The position numbers were made by a program, and so were the translations under genes. DNA of 64,000 nucleotides from Serratia entomophila. Its GTDB lineage: Bacteria; Pseudomonadota; Gammaproteobacteria; Enterobacterales; Enterobacteriaceae. Below, in pieces: positions 45,938 through 53,949 of this stretch; position 1 is the first letter of the stretch; every line of letters starts with the position of its first letter. The stretch lies in assembly GCF_021462285.1 (NCBI RefSeq), contig NZ_CP082787.1, forward strand, positions 3,038,001 through 3,102,000. Direction: 5' to 3'. The notes beneath the pieces were generated by a model. The model ran no database searches and was not told the origin of the DNA. It saw only the letters and a list, made by a program, of their open reading frames with translations.

Positions 45938-46954
45938 ATGTCTTTTACCGTCGCTCTTAATTTTGAAGACGGCGTCAGCCGCTTTATTCAGTGTAACCCG
46001 AATGAAAAGGTGCTCGACGCCGCCTACCGGCAAAGGATCAACCTGCCGATGGACTGTTCGGACGGCGTGTGCGGCACCTGCAAATGCCGCTGCGAACAGG
46101 GGGAATATCAGCTGGGTGAGGACTATCTGGACGAAGCGCTGTCCGAACAGGAAGCGGCGCAGCGGCTGGTGTTGACCTGCCAGATGGTGCCGTCTTCGGA
46201 CTGCGTCATCGAGGTGCCCATCGCCTCGACGCTATGTAAAACCGGCAGCGAGGAGTTTGCCGCCACCGTCACGTCGGCCACCACGCTGTCGGACAGCGCC
46301 ATCGAGTTCTGTCTGACGCTGGACGACGAACGCGGCATCGCCTTCCTGCCTGGCCAGTACGTCAATATCGCGGTGCCCGGCAGCGATGCCAGCCGCGCCT
46401 ATTCCTTCAGTTCGCTGCCCGGCAGCCGGCAAATCTCTTTTCTGCTGCGCAACGTGCCCGGCGGCATGATGAGCGGCTATCTGACCGATCGGGCCCGGCC
46501 GGGCGATGCCATCCGCCTGCGTGGCCCGCAGGGCAGCTTCTACCTGCGCACGCCGGTGCGGCCGATGCTGTTCCTGGCCGGCGGCACCGGGCTGGCGCCG
46601 TTCCTTTCCATGCTGGAACAGCTGGCCGCCGACGCCAGCCCGCAGCCGGTGCACCTGATTTACGGCGTCACCCATGACCACGATCTGGTCAAGCTGGAAC
46701 AGCTGGAAAGCTATCGCCGGCGCCTGCCGCACTTCAGTTACCTGACCTGCGTGGCCAGCGAAGCGTCGCAGTCGCCGCACAAGGGCTACGTCACGCAGCA
46801 CCTCGACGAAAGTTTGCTCAACGGCGGCGATCTGGACGTGTACCTGTGCGGGCCGCCGCCGATGGTGGAAGCGGTGCTCGGCGATTTCCAGCGCCGCGCC
46901 TTTACCCCCGCCAGCTTCCACTACGAGAAGTTCGCCCCCAGCCAGGCCAGTTAA
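45938..46954 (+). CDS. benC: Benzoate dioxygenase electron-transfer reductase
   Basis: A 338-aa fusion of plant-type ferredoxin and ferredoxin-NADP-reductase-like domains. The [2Fe-2S] ligands are Cys40, Cys45, Cys48 and Cys81. FAD binding is shown by RAYSFSS and NAD binding by LAGGTGLAPFLSM and CGPPPMVEAV. It passes electrons from NADH to BenAB. ATG 45938, 6 bp after the possible GTG start, is best placed relative to GAGGTGAG. Confidence 0.95.
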   Translation: MSFTVALNFEDGVSRFIQCNPNEKVLDAAYRQRINLPMDCSDGVCGTCKCRCEQGEYQLGEDYLDEALSEQEAAQRLVLTCQMVPSSDCVIEVPIASTLCKTGSEEFAATVTSATTLSDSAIEFCLTLDDERGIAFLPGQYVNIAVPGSDASRAYSFSSLPGSRQISFLLRNVPGGMMSGYLTDRARPGDAIRLRGPQGSFYLRTPVRPMLFLAGGTGLAPFLSMLEQLAADASPQPVHLIYGVTHDHDLVKLEQLESYRRRLPHFSYLTCVASEASQSPHKGYVTQHLDESLLNGGDLDVYLCGPPPMVEAVLGDFQRRAFTPASFHYEKFAPSQAS

Positions 46955-46965
46955 AGGAGACAACC

Positions 46966-47748
46966 ATGGATAAACCCCGTTTCAGCGGCAAGGTGATGGC
47001 GATCACCGGCGCCGCTCAGGGCATCGGCAAAGCCGTCGCCGAGCGCGCGGCGCGGGAAGGCGCCAGATTGGCGCTGCTCGACCGCGCGCCCTACCTCACC
47101 GAGGTGGCGGCGGCGCTAAAAGAACGCGGCGTTGAGGTCATCGCGCTGCAGGCGGACCTGGAAAACTGGGAAGCGACCCGCGACGCGCTGAACCAGGTGC
47201 AACAACACTTCGGCCGGCTGGATATTTTGGTGAACAACGTTGGCGGCACCATCTGGGCCCGGCCATTTGCCGAGTACGACGCACAGCAGATTGAAGCGGA
47301 AATTCGACGCTCGCTGTTCCCGACGCTGTGGGGTTGCCGCGCGGCGCTGCCGCATATGCTGGCGCAGGGGAACGGAGTGATTGTCAACGTCTCTTCCGTC
47401 GCCACCCGCGGCGTGAACCGCGTGCCCTATTCGGCAGCCAAGGGCGGCGTCAACGCCCTGACCCAATCGCTGGCGTTTGAGTACGCCGGCGCCGGCATCC
47501 GCATCAACGCCACCGCGCCGGGGGGCACCGAGGCGCCGCCGCGTCTGACGCCGCGCAACAACGCAACGCCAACGCCGCAGGAAGAGAGATGGTATCAGCA
47601 GGTGGTCAATCAAACCCTGGACAGTAGCCTGATGCACCGCTACGGCAGCGTCGGCGAACAGGCGGACGCCATCTTGTTCCTCGCCAGCGACCAGGCCAGC
47701 TACATCAACGGCACCGTGCTGCCGGTAGCCGGCGGCGATCTGGGATAA
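46966..47748 (+). CDS. benD: Benzoate cis-diol dehydrogenase
   Basis: A 260-aa SDR enzyme that oxidises the benzoate cis-dihydrodiol and releases CO2 to give catechol. Visible are TGAAQGIGKA, NNVGGTIW, the NVSSVATRG Ser and the YSAAK Tyr-Lys pair. ATG 46966 follows AGGAGACAACC. It is the last gene of the operon, ending at a strong hairpin. No benzoate transporter (BenK/BenE) follows. Confidence 0.94.
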   Translation: MDKPRFSGKVMAITGAAQGIGKAVAERAAREGARLALLDRAPYLTEVAAALKERGVEVIALQADLENWEATRDALNQVQQHFGRLDILVNNVGGTIWARPFAEYDAQQIEAEIRRSLFPTLWGCRAALPHMLAQGNGVIVNVSSVATRGVNRVPYSAAKGGVNALTQSLAFEYAGAGIRINATAPGGTEAPPRLTPRNNATPTPQEERWYQQVVNQTLDSSLMHRYGSVGEQADAILFLASDQASYINGTVLPVAGGDLG

Positions 47749-47754
47749 ACGGCC

Positions 47755-47781
47755 ATGGGGGCCAATGAAGCCGGCCCCCAT
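47755..47781 (+). terminator. Hairpin at the end of the ben operon
   Basis: Perfect 9-bp stem ATGGGGGCC/GGCCCCCAT with a 9-base loop directly after benD. There is no T-run, so it may protect the transcript end or act with Rho. Confidence 0.6.
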
Positions 47782-47912
47782 TGTCCCGTCGATACGGCCC
47801 GTCCTCGTCAGAACATCAGTTTCAGCTATCGATTCCATACGCCAAAGCCACTGTTCATTATGTGCTCTTTCGTTACAATCGTTGCATTGAAAACCCCCGT
47901 TGCGAGGACACT

Positions 47913-48092
47913 ATGTACAACTTCTCACGCTATCAGGCAAAAGAACTGGCGCTGGCTTACATGAGCGGCAAAAAACACGATCTGTCGCCGCAGGAATTTC
48001 TGCAGCAGTTGAAAAGTAGCGAAAGATCCTTCGACCATCTGCTGAAACACGGCAGCGAGCTGCCGCGCGAAGTGCTGGTGAAAAGCTTCTAA
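47913..48092 (+). CDS. Small conserved-looking protein, 59 aa
   Basis: A charged protein without membrane helix (MYNFSRYQAKELALAYMSGK at the start, then SPQEFLQQLKSSERSFDHLLKHG). It has a GAGGA Shine-Dalgarno and a plausible promoter (TACAAT near 47873). The longer frame from 47781 reads through the terminator region and is unlikely. I do not recognise the family; a short helical protein is expected. Confidence 0.7.
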   Translation: MYNFSRYQAKELALAYMSGKKHDLSPQEFLQQLKSSERSFDHLLKHGSELPREVLVKSF

Positions 48093-48295
48093 TCCCGCCA
48101 TTCTCCGCCGGTGGCGAGCCGCAGGGCGCGCGTATTCCCGGCCGGAAGGCATCGGAACGTCTCAATAGGGCTTTCGCCGCCAAACTGCACCGGCAGAAAA
48201 TTAACAAACGCCCGCACCTTGGCCGACAGGTGCCTGCCCACCAGATCCTGAATCGACGATAAAGCCGGTCTCTGGCTGCAGGGATCTGCAATCAC
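48089..48295 (-). pseudogene. LysR-type regulator remnant (C-terminal end)
   Basis: A short minus-strand frame contains GRHLSAKVRAFVNFLPVQFG, which is the typical C-terminal end of LysR-type regulators (HLSAKVRAFVDF...). Upstream of it there are only about 25 residues, which do not look like a LysR effector domain, so most of the gene has been lost. It may mark deletion of a regulator that once sat beside the ben/cat operon or the SatD-like gene. Confidence 0.65.
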
Positions 48296-48311
48296 GCCTC
48301 CCCCCCTTCAT

Positions 48312-48389
48312 TTTCGCCCCCAGAGGCGAAATTGCTAAAAATTCGCATCATGAGGCGAATATTTGACTTATTCGCTCTTAGGTGCGAAT
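48312..48389. promoter_or_regulatory. Three tandem palindromes, 29-bp spacing
   Basis: Three copies of a palindrome with arms TTCGC-N8-GCGAA, extended by one A/T base on each side, at 48312-48331, 48341-48360 and 48370-48389. Starts are exactly 29 bp apart, near three helical turns, so a bound protein would be on nearly the same face each time. A possible -35 (TTGACT, 48363) lies between copies two and three. They precede the SatD-like gene by 36 bp and are probably its operators. Confidence 0.8.
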
Positions 48390-48424
48390 TTATCCTTCTC
48401 CTTTCCGACAAAACAGGCAAACGC

Positions 48425-49021
48425 ATGCGGACGCACATCAGCGTAATCAGCGGCGATCTGGTCAATTCTCGCCGTCTCGATACGGCTAATTACATCAGCG
48501 GGCTGCAGGGCCTGCTGAAACGGCTGCAACAGACCAACCAGATACAGCGCTTCGAGATTTTTCGCGGCGACGCCTTTCAAGCGGAGACCAAACAGGAAGA
48601 CGGCCTGCTGCTGGCGGTATATATCCGCATCGCGCTGAAAGCCATGGATGCGGCAGCGTGGGACGCGCGCATCGCCGTTGGCTTGGGCAGCAAGCAAACC
48701 CAGGCCGCCGGCTATGGCAGCGCCTTCGTCAACTCCGGCGCCGCGCTGGACGCCATGACGAAAAACTGCAGGCTGGCTCTGAAAACCGACAACGATCGGA
48801 CAAACGCCATTGTCAGCGATTTGCTGCCAATGTTAGATCATGTCATCGGCCGCCTGTCTCAGGCTGAGGCGCGCATCGTGCAGGCGCGAATATTCGCCGG
48901 CAGCAACGCGGAGGTCGCGCTGCGGTTGCAAAAAGCCGCCTCCACCGTATCCGCCACGCTAAAGCGTGCGGCCTACGAGGAAATGATGCGGTTCATTCAT
49001 GCGATTAACGGGATCACCTGA
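48425..49021 (+). CDS. SatD-like protein with C-terminal HTH
   Basis: A 198-aa protein. The N-terminal part resembles the SatD family (HISVISGDLVNSRRLD; FEIFRGDAFQAE). The C-terminal part (about residues 140-190, LSQAEARIVQARIFAGSNAEVALRLQKAASTVSATLKRA) looks like a sigma-region-4-type helix-turn-helix. The ATG at 48425 begins at the conserved domain; the frame upstream covers the operator array. It is 2 bp before a DUF3307 membrane-protein gene, a pairing seen for SatD genes in other bacteria. I infer an autoregulated DNA-binding protein; the biological role is unknown. Confidence 0.6.
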   Translation: MRTHISVISGDLVNSRRLDTANYISGLQGLLKRLQQTNQIQRFEIFRGDAFQAETKQEDGLLLAVYIRIALKAMDAAAWDARIAVGLGSKQTQAAGYGSAFVNSGAALDAMTKNCRLALKTDNDRTNAIVSDLLPMLDHVIGRLSQAEARIVQARIFAGSNAEVALRLQKAASTVSATLKRAAYEEMMRFIHAINGIT

Positions 49022-49023
49022 AT

Positions 49024-49797
49024 ATGGATTTGACCTATGCGCCACTGCTGACCTGGCTGCTGCTCGTGCATTTGCTGGCGGATTTCCCGCTGCAGCCTCT
49101 CAGTTGGGTGGTTGATAAAGCCCAGCATCGCGCGCGCTCGCGCTTTTTGCTGCTGCACGCCCTGTTGCACGGCGTGCTGGCCGCCTGGGTGGTGGCCGGT
49201 TTCGGGCTTCTGCACGGCGGGCTATCCTCCGCGGACGTGTTGATCAGCCTGCTGACAATCGCAGTCAGCCATTACCTGATTGACCTGCTGAAGGTTACGT
49301 TGATGACCGGCCTCAGCCAGGCCGGCAGCTTCCTGCTCGATCAGGGCCTGCACCTGGCGGTCATTATCCTGCTGTGGCTGTACCTTACGCCTAACGCCGG
49401 CGCCCTGCTCGCCGCGCTGTGGCGGCAACTGGGCAGCCTGCAAACCGGCCTGGTGCTGACGGCCTACAGCCTGATTTATCTGCCGATGGGTATTTTGATT
49501 GGCCAACTGCTGGCGCGCTGGACGCCGCAAATGCCGGCTTCGGCCAAAGCCGATAACGACTCGCTGCTGCGCGCGGGCAAACAGATTGGCTACCTGGAAA
49601 GAACGCTGATCCTGACCTTTGTGCTGACCGGCCAGATACCGGCAATTGGCTTCTTGCTGGCCGCCAAGTCGATTTTCCGCTTCGGCGATCTGCGGCAGAG
49701 TGATGACAAGATGCGTACCGAGTACGTGCTGCTCGGTACGCTGTTTTCCTTTACGTTGACCATCATGCTCGGTCTGCTGGTCAAAAAACTGTTATAA
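49024..49797 (+). CDS. DUF3307 membrane protein
   Basis: A 257-aa membrane protein with about six hydrophobic helices. The N-terminal half has the DUF3307 pattern (LLLVHLLADFPLQP ... LLHALLHGVLAAWV ... SHYLIDLLKV, and LLDQGLHLAVI), with conserved His and Asp residues inside the membrane region. It is co-transcribed with the SatD-like gene. No function can be assigned; the conserved polar residues suggest metal binding or transport. Confidence 0.75.
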   Translation: MDLTYAPLLTWLLLVHLLADFPLQPLSWVVDKAQHRARSRFLLLHALLHGVLAAWVVAGFGLLHGGLSSADVLISLLTIAVSHYLIDLLKVTLMTGLSQAGSFLLDQGLHLAVIILLWLYLTPNAGALLAALWRQLGSLQTGLVLTAYSLIYLPMGILIGQLLARWTPQMPASAKADNDSLLRAGKQIGYLERTLILTFVLTGQIPAIGFLLAAKSIFRFGDLRQSDDKMRTEYVLLGTLFSFTLTIMLGLLVKKLL

Positions 49798-49826
49798 CCG
49801 CCGGGCGTTGCACCCGGCGGCGGCGA

Positions 49827-52526
49827 TCACAGCCACTCGCCGAAGCGGCGGATATAAAAGCGCTTCATCATTTGCGCCACGACGCAGTAGCTGATCAGCG
49901 TGCCGGCCAACCACGGGAAGTATTCCCACGGCAGCGGCTGCAACCCCACCAACGCGCCGAGCGGCGAGAACGGAATATAAATACCCAACGCCATCACCAA
50001 CCCGGTGGTCAGCAGCACCGGAAGCGCCGCCGTGCTTTGAATGAACGGGATTTTCTGGGTGCGCAGCATATGCACCACCAGCGTTTGCGACAATAGCCCT
50101 TCAATAAACCAGCCGGACTGGAACAGCGCCTGATGCTCAACGCTGTTGGCGGCGAAAACAAACCACATCAGCGCATAGGTGGTGATGTCGAATATCGACG
50201 AGGTTGGGCCGATCCACAGCATAAAGCGGCCGATGTTTTTCGAATCCCACTTGCGCGGCTTGCGCAGGAACTCTTTGTCCATCTTGTCCCACGGCAGCGA
50301 AAGCTGGGAGATGTCGTACATCAGGTTCTGGATCAACAGATGGATAGCCAACATCGGCAGAAACGGAATGAATGCGCTGGCCACCAGCACCGAGAACACG
50401 TTGCCGAAGTTGGAGCTGGCGGTCATGTTCAGGTACTTGATGATATTGCCGAAGGTTTCACGCCCTTTAATCACCCCCTCTTCCAACACCATCAGGTTCT
50501 TTTCCAACAGGATGATATCCGCCGATTCCTTGGCGATATCGGTACCGGTATCCACCGAGATGCCGACGTCGGCGTCGCGCAACGCCGGCGCATCGTTGAT
50601 GCCGTCGCCGAGGAACCCCACCGTATGGCCGTTGGCCTGCAGCATTTTCAGCACCCGCGATTTCTGCAGCGGCGTCAGCTTGGTGAATACCGTGCGTTGC
50701 TCCACCTCGCGCGCCAGCTCTTCATCACTCATCCGCTCAATCTGCAGGCCGGAAAGCGGCTCCCCCGGCTCCAACCCGACATCGCGACAAATCTTGCAGG
50801 TGATCACCGGGTTGTCGCCGGTCAGCACTTTCACCGCGACGCCGTTTTCCTGCAGCGCGGCGATCGCCTGCTGCGCGCTTTCCTTCGGCGGATCAAGGAA
50901 GGTCAATAACCCTTGAACCACCATATCGCGCTCGTCGGCGACGCTCAGCGGCGCTGCCTGCTGCTGCTCGCCCAGTTCGCGGGTGGCCAGCACCAACACG
51001 CGGAAACCGTCCTCGTTATACTCGCGCGCCAGCGCCTGCAACGCCGCGCGCCGCGCATCATCCAACGGCAACGTTTGCTGCCCTTCACGCACGTGGGTGG
51101 CGATTTCCAGCATCTCTTCGACCGCCCCCTTGCAGATCAGCAGCTGTTGGCGGCTCTCGTCCGCCACCACGATCGACAAGCGGCGGCGCACGAAGTCGAA
51201 CGGCAGCTCGTCCACCTTGCTGTAACGCCCCAGCGCCTCGACGCCCGGCTTGCCGCGCCCGAAGCGGATCACCGCCTGGTCCATCAGGTTCTTCATGCCG
51301 CTCTGGTGGAAACTGTTCAGCCAGGCCAGGTGCAGCACTTCGCTATCCTTAACGCCGCTGACGTTGATGTGATGCTCGAGAATGATGCGATCCTGGGTCA
51401 GGGTGCCGGTTTTATCCGTGCAAAGTACATCCATGGCGCCGAAGTTCTGAATGGCGTTCAACCGCTTGACCACCACTTTGCGGCGCGACATGGCGATAGC
51501 GCCCTTCGCCAGGTTGGAGCTGACAATCATCGGCAGCATTTCGGGCGTCAGGCCGACCGCGACGGCCAGCGCGAACAGCGCCGCCTCGCTCCAGTCGCCC
51601 TTGGTGAAGCCGTTGATCAACAGCACCACCGGCACCATCACCAGCATAAAGCGGATCAGCAACCAGCTGACGCTGTTCACCCCGCGATCGAAGGCGGTTT
51701 GCGCCCGGGAACCGACGATGGATTTGGCCAGCGAACCGAAATAGGTGCGCCCGCCGGTGGCCACGACCACCGCCGTGGCGGTGCCGCTGGCGACGTTGGT
51801 GCCCATCAGGCAGATATTCGACAGCTCCAACAGCGCGCTCTCGCTGGAAACGCTGTCGTCGCTCGACTTTTGGGCGACGTTGCCCATCGCATCGTACTTC
51901 TCGATGGGAATGGCTTCGCCGGTTAAAATCGCCTGGCTGATAAACAGATCGCGCGAGGCGATCAGCCGGATGTCTGCCGGCACCATGTCGCCGGCGGAGA
52001 GCTGAATGATGTCCCCCGGCACCAGCTCGCGGATGGGCACCTCCAGCGTCAGCGGATGTGCGCTGTAGCTGCTGCGGCGCAAAACCGTGGCGGTGGTGCG
52101 CACCATGGATTTCAACGCTTCGGCCGCTTTGTTGGTGCGATACTCCTGCCAGAAACGCAGCAGGCCGCTCAACGACACCATAATCATGATAATGACGACG
52201 CCGGTGAGTTCAGTTTCTTCACCGCGCTGGGCCGGCAGCCAGTAGTCGGTAAAGAAACTGATCGCAGCCAGCACCATCAGTACGAAGATAAATGGGTTGT
52301 TGAACGCTTTGATTAACTGGATCAACGCATGCGGCGCCTTGTCATGGGCCACCTGGTTGGCGCCGAACTGCTCCAGCCTTTCGCCGGCATCGTCCTGGGT
52401 TAATCCGTTGCGATTGCATTTTAAATTCGCCAGCGTTTGAGCGATGCTGTTTTTCGCCTCTTCCGCGATGGCGTAAGGTGCCTCGCCTTTATCACGGCGG
52501 CGTACTTTTTCATTAATTTGAGTCAT
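49827..52526 (-). CDS. mgtA: Mg2+-importing P-type ATPase MgtA
   Basis: An 899-aa P3-type ATPase, almost the length of E. coli MgtA (898). Visible are the phosphorylation site DKTGTLT, LTGE in the actuator domain, the GDGINDAPALRDADVGISVDTGTDIAKESADIILLEKNL hinge (two blocks), and about ten membrane helices. It pumps Mg2+ into the cell when Mg2+ is scarce. On the minus strand it follows mgtC after 209 bp, with a leader ORF in the gap. The cytoplasmic N-terminus is KR-rich (EKVRRRDKGEAPYA). Confidence 0.95.
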   Translation of the reverse strand: MTQINEKVRRRDKGEAPYAIAEEAKNSIAQTLANLKCNRNGLTQDDAGERLEQFGANQVAHDKAPHALIQLIKAFNNPFIFVLMVLAAISFFTDYWLPAQRGEETELTGVVIIMIMVSLSGLLRFWQEYRTNKAAEALKSMVRTTATVLRRSSYSAHPLTLEVPIRELVPGDIIQLSAGDMVPADIRLIASRDLFISQAILTGEAIPIEKYDAMGNVAQKSSDDSVSSESALLELSNICLMGTNVASGTATAVVVATGGRTYFGSLAKSIVGSRAQTAFDRGVNSVSWLLIRFMLVMVPVVLLINGFTKGDWSEAALFALAVAVGLTPEMLPMIVSSNLAKGAIAMSRRKVVVKRLNAIQNFGAMDVLCTDKTGTLTQDRIILEHHINVSGVKDSEVLHLAWLNSFHQSGMKNLMDQAVIRFGRGKPGVEALGRYSKVDELPFDFVRRRLSIVVADESRQQLLICKGAVEEMLEIATHVREGQQTLPLDDARRAALQALAREYNEDGFRVLVLATRELGEQQQAAPLSVADERDMVVQGLLTFLDPPKESAQQAIAALQENGVAVKVLTGDNPVITCKICRDVGLEPGEPLSGLQIERMSDEELAREVEQRTVFTKLTPLQKSRVLKMLQANGHTVGFLGDGINDAPALRDADVGISVDTGTDIAKESADIILLEKNLMVLEEGVIKGRETFGNIIKYLNMTASSNFGNVFSVLVASAFIPFLPMLAIHLLIQNLMYDISQLSLPWDKMDKEFLRKPRKWDSKNIGRFMLWIGPTSSIFDITTYALMWFVFAANSVEHQALFQSGWFIEGLLSQTLVVHMLRTQKIPFIQSTAALPVLLTTGLVMALGIYIPFSPLGALVGLQPLPWEYFPWLAGTLISYCVVAQMMKRFYIRRFGEWL

Positions 52527-52610
52527 AACGCTATTCTCTTATTTTATTTCACGCACAGGGATACCCCGCCCGATTAACGGGTGAATATGCATAAAATGGA
52601 ATTTATTTAA

Positions 52611-52682
52611 TTAGCGCAGCCAAACTGAATGGTTATCCTGTCGGCTACGCAGAAATAATCGCCCCCTGGGGTCGTCGTCCAT
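52611..52682 (-). CDS. Leader peptide before mgtA (MgtL-like)
   Basis: A 23-aa ORF with a near-perfect Shine-Dalgarno (TAAGGAGG, 4 bases before ATG). The peptide begins MDDDPRGRLFLRSR and ends with HSVWLR. An acidic and proline-containing N-terminus followed by basic residues is the plan of MgtL, whose EPDP sequence destabilises translating ribosomes when Mg2+ is low. It lies 84 bases before mgtA. A role in Mg2+-sensing control of mgtA is inferred from this likeness and position. Confidence 0.7.
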   Translation of the reverse strand: MDDDPRGRLFLRSRQDNHSVWLR

Positions 52683-52735
52683 AACGCCTCCTTAATATCT
52701 TATGTATTTCACATTATTCAGGTTGATGTATTTAA

Positions 52736-53434
52736 TCAGACCGGCAATTCAGATGCGACGCGCCAACGCACGGCACTCACGCTTTTTTCCAGGCTGACGC
52801 GACAGACAATACCTTCTATTTCTTTTTGCGCAGCCGGCGTCGCGGTTATTTCCGCACAAACCTCCAGCTGACCGGGGCTGGCGATATCGGCGCTGCGCAG
52901 CGATTGCAAACGCAGCGCCACGCCGTTCAGCGCCTGTAATATCAAGGTGCGCACCAATATTTCGTCCTGTTCGCCGCAGGTAACCTGAATGCGGTAACAC
53001 AACTCCAGATCGGTCGCCTGCTGCTGCGGCTGCAGGTTGATACGCTGAGCGGCTTCACGCAGCAGAATATTGGCGCACAGGATCACCAGCGTAGCGATTA
53101 CCGCGTCCCAATACTGCCCCAGCCCGCACAACACGCCGATCGCCGCAGAGCACCACAGCGTGGCGGCAGTGTTCAAGCCGCGGATATTCAACCCCTCACG
53201 CATGATAACCCCGGCGCCGAGAAAACCGATGCCGGAAACAATCTGGGCGGCCACCCGCCCGGCGCTGGAAGGATCGGTGGACATCGAGCTGAGAATAAAT
53301 ACCGCCGCGCCGGTCGCCACCAGGGCATTGGTGCGCAGACCGGCCATACGCTGACGCCATTGCCGCTCGGCGCCAATAACCGCGCCCAGGCTCATCGCCA
53401 GTAATAAATTTAAAACAAAAGGAGTCATAGCCAT
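52736..53434 (-). CDS. mgtC: MgtC-family membrane protein
   Basis: A 232-aa MgtC/SapB protein: four to five N-terminal helices with MSLGAVIGAERQWRQRMAGLRTNALVATGAA and GIGFLGAGVIMREGLNIRGLNTAATLWCSAAIGVLCG, then a C-terminal ACT-like cytoplasmic domain from about residue 145. In Salmonella MgtC inhibits the F1Fo ATP synthase and supports growth at low Mg2+. ATG 53434 is used because GGGGAAAG precedes it closely. It is upstream of mgtA on the same strand, so both may belong to one Mg2+-starvation unit. Confidence 0.93.
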   Translation of the reverse strand: MAMTPFVLNLLLAMSLGAVIGAERQWRQRMAGLRTNALVATGAAVFILSSMSTDPSSAGRVAAQIVSGIGFLGAGVIMREGLNIRGLNTAATLWCSAAIGVLCGLGQYWDAVIATLVILCANILLREAAQRINLQPQQQATDLELCYRIQVTCGEQDEILVRTLILQALNGVALRLQSLRSADIASPGQLEVCAEITATPAAQKEIEGIVCRVSLEKSVSAVRWRVASELPV

Positions 53435-53509
53435 GACTTTCCCCTTAATTAACCGCAGGAGATAAGTTCATGTGCTGTTTAGCACACGCGAAATCGCGCC
53501 GATAATAAA

Positions 53510-53566
53510 TCAGCGAATTGGCGTATGAGTGCCGGGAGGAAAGAGGCTGTGGCTGCAAAATACCAT
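53510..53566 (-). CDS. Possible 18-aa leader ORF before mgtC
   Basis: ATG to TGA on the minus strand encodes MVFCSHSLFPPGTHTPIR. It has a weak GGA Shine-Dalgarno and two adjacent proline codons plus a third near the end. Salmonella mgtC has a proline-codon leader ORF (mgtP) in a long 5' UTR, so this may be the counterpart. The peptide sequences themselves do not look alike. Confidence 0.4.
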   Translation of the reverse strand: MVFCSHSLFPPGTHTPIR

Positions 53567-53814
53567 AATAACGTCCAACTTAATTCACCTGAGACCACAG
53601 GGCATCAGGTAACGCGGTTATATTCGGGTATGCACAGCTCGGAATAACAAGAGAGGGGTGCCGCCCGCCGATTTTCGGCAAGCAACAAATCAGAAGAGGA
53701 TTGGTCAGCTTGCCTTATTTATATCGCTACAACTAAAACTGTCCAATTGGGTTTCTCCACCGAAATTTTGGCTGAGTATAGTGACCTGAGGTTATGATGT
53801 AAAGGTCAATTTAT

Positions 53815-53831
53815 TAAACGAAAAATAAACC
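53815..53831 (-). promoter_or_regulatory. PhoP-box-like direct repeat upstream of mgtC
   Basis: On the minus strand GGTTTA-TTTTT-CGTTTA, which fits the PhoP box (two GTTTA-type hexamers with 5-bp spacing) at 11 of 12 key positions. It lies 380 bp before the mgtC start, implying a leader transcript of over 300 nt. Confidence 0.6.
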
Positions 53832-53949
53832 TTAATTAGGCGTTTATTTCCGGCGGCCAAATTATAACGCGCCGAACATGGCCCTTAGCAACCCCGCCAG
53901 TCGTGAACTACGCTAGGCAATGTCCCGTCATCGTCTTGAGGAACCGCGC

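Larger units (their letters stand above)
53435..53949. other. mgtC leader and divergent promoter region
   Basis: 515 bp between mgtC and the divergent CoA-transferase gene. On the minus strand it holds a PhoP-box-like site far upstream, an 18-codon ORF and, near mgtC, a hairpin (TGTGCT-AAAC-AGCACA, 53479-53494). On the plus strand I see only AT-rich promoter-like DNA and the inverted repeat AAATAAAC/GTTTATTT (53823-53849). Confidence 0.6.

Noticed and set aside
48341..48389. Operator palindromes as a CRISPR array
   Set aside because: Only three short palindromic copies with no real spacers and no cas genes nearby.
53455..53500. Eight-codon ORF (MNLSPAVN) just before mgtC as a leader peptide
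   Set aside because: No Shine-Dalgarno and very short; likely chance.
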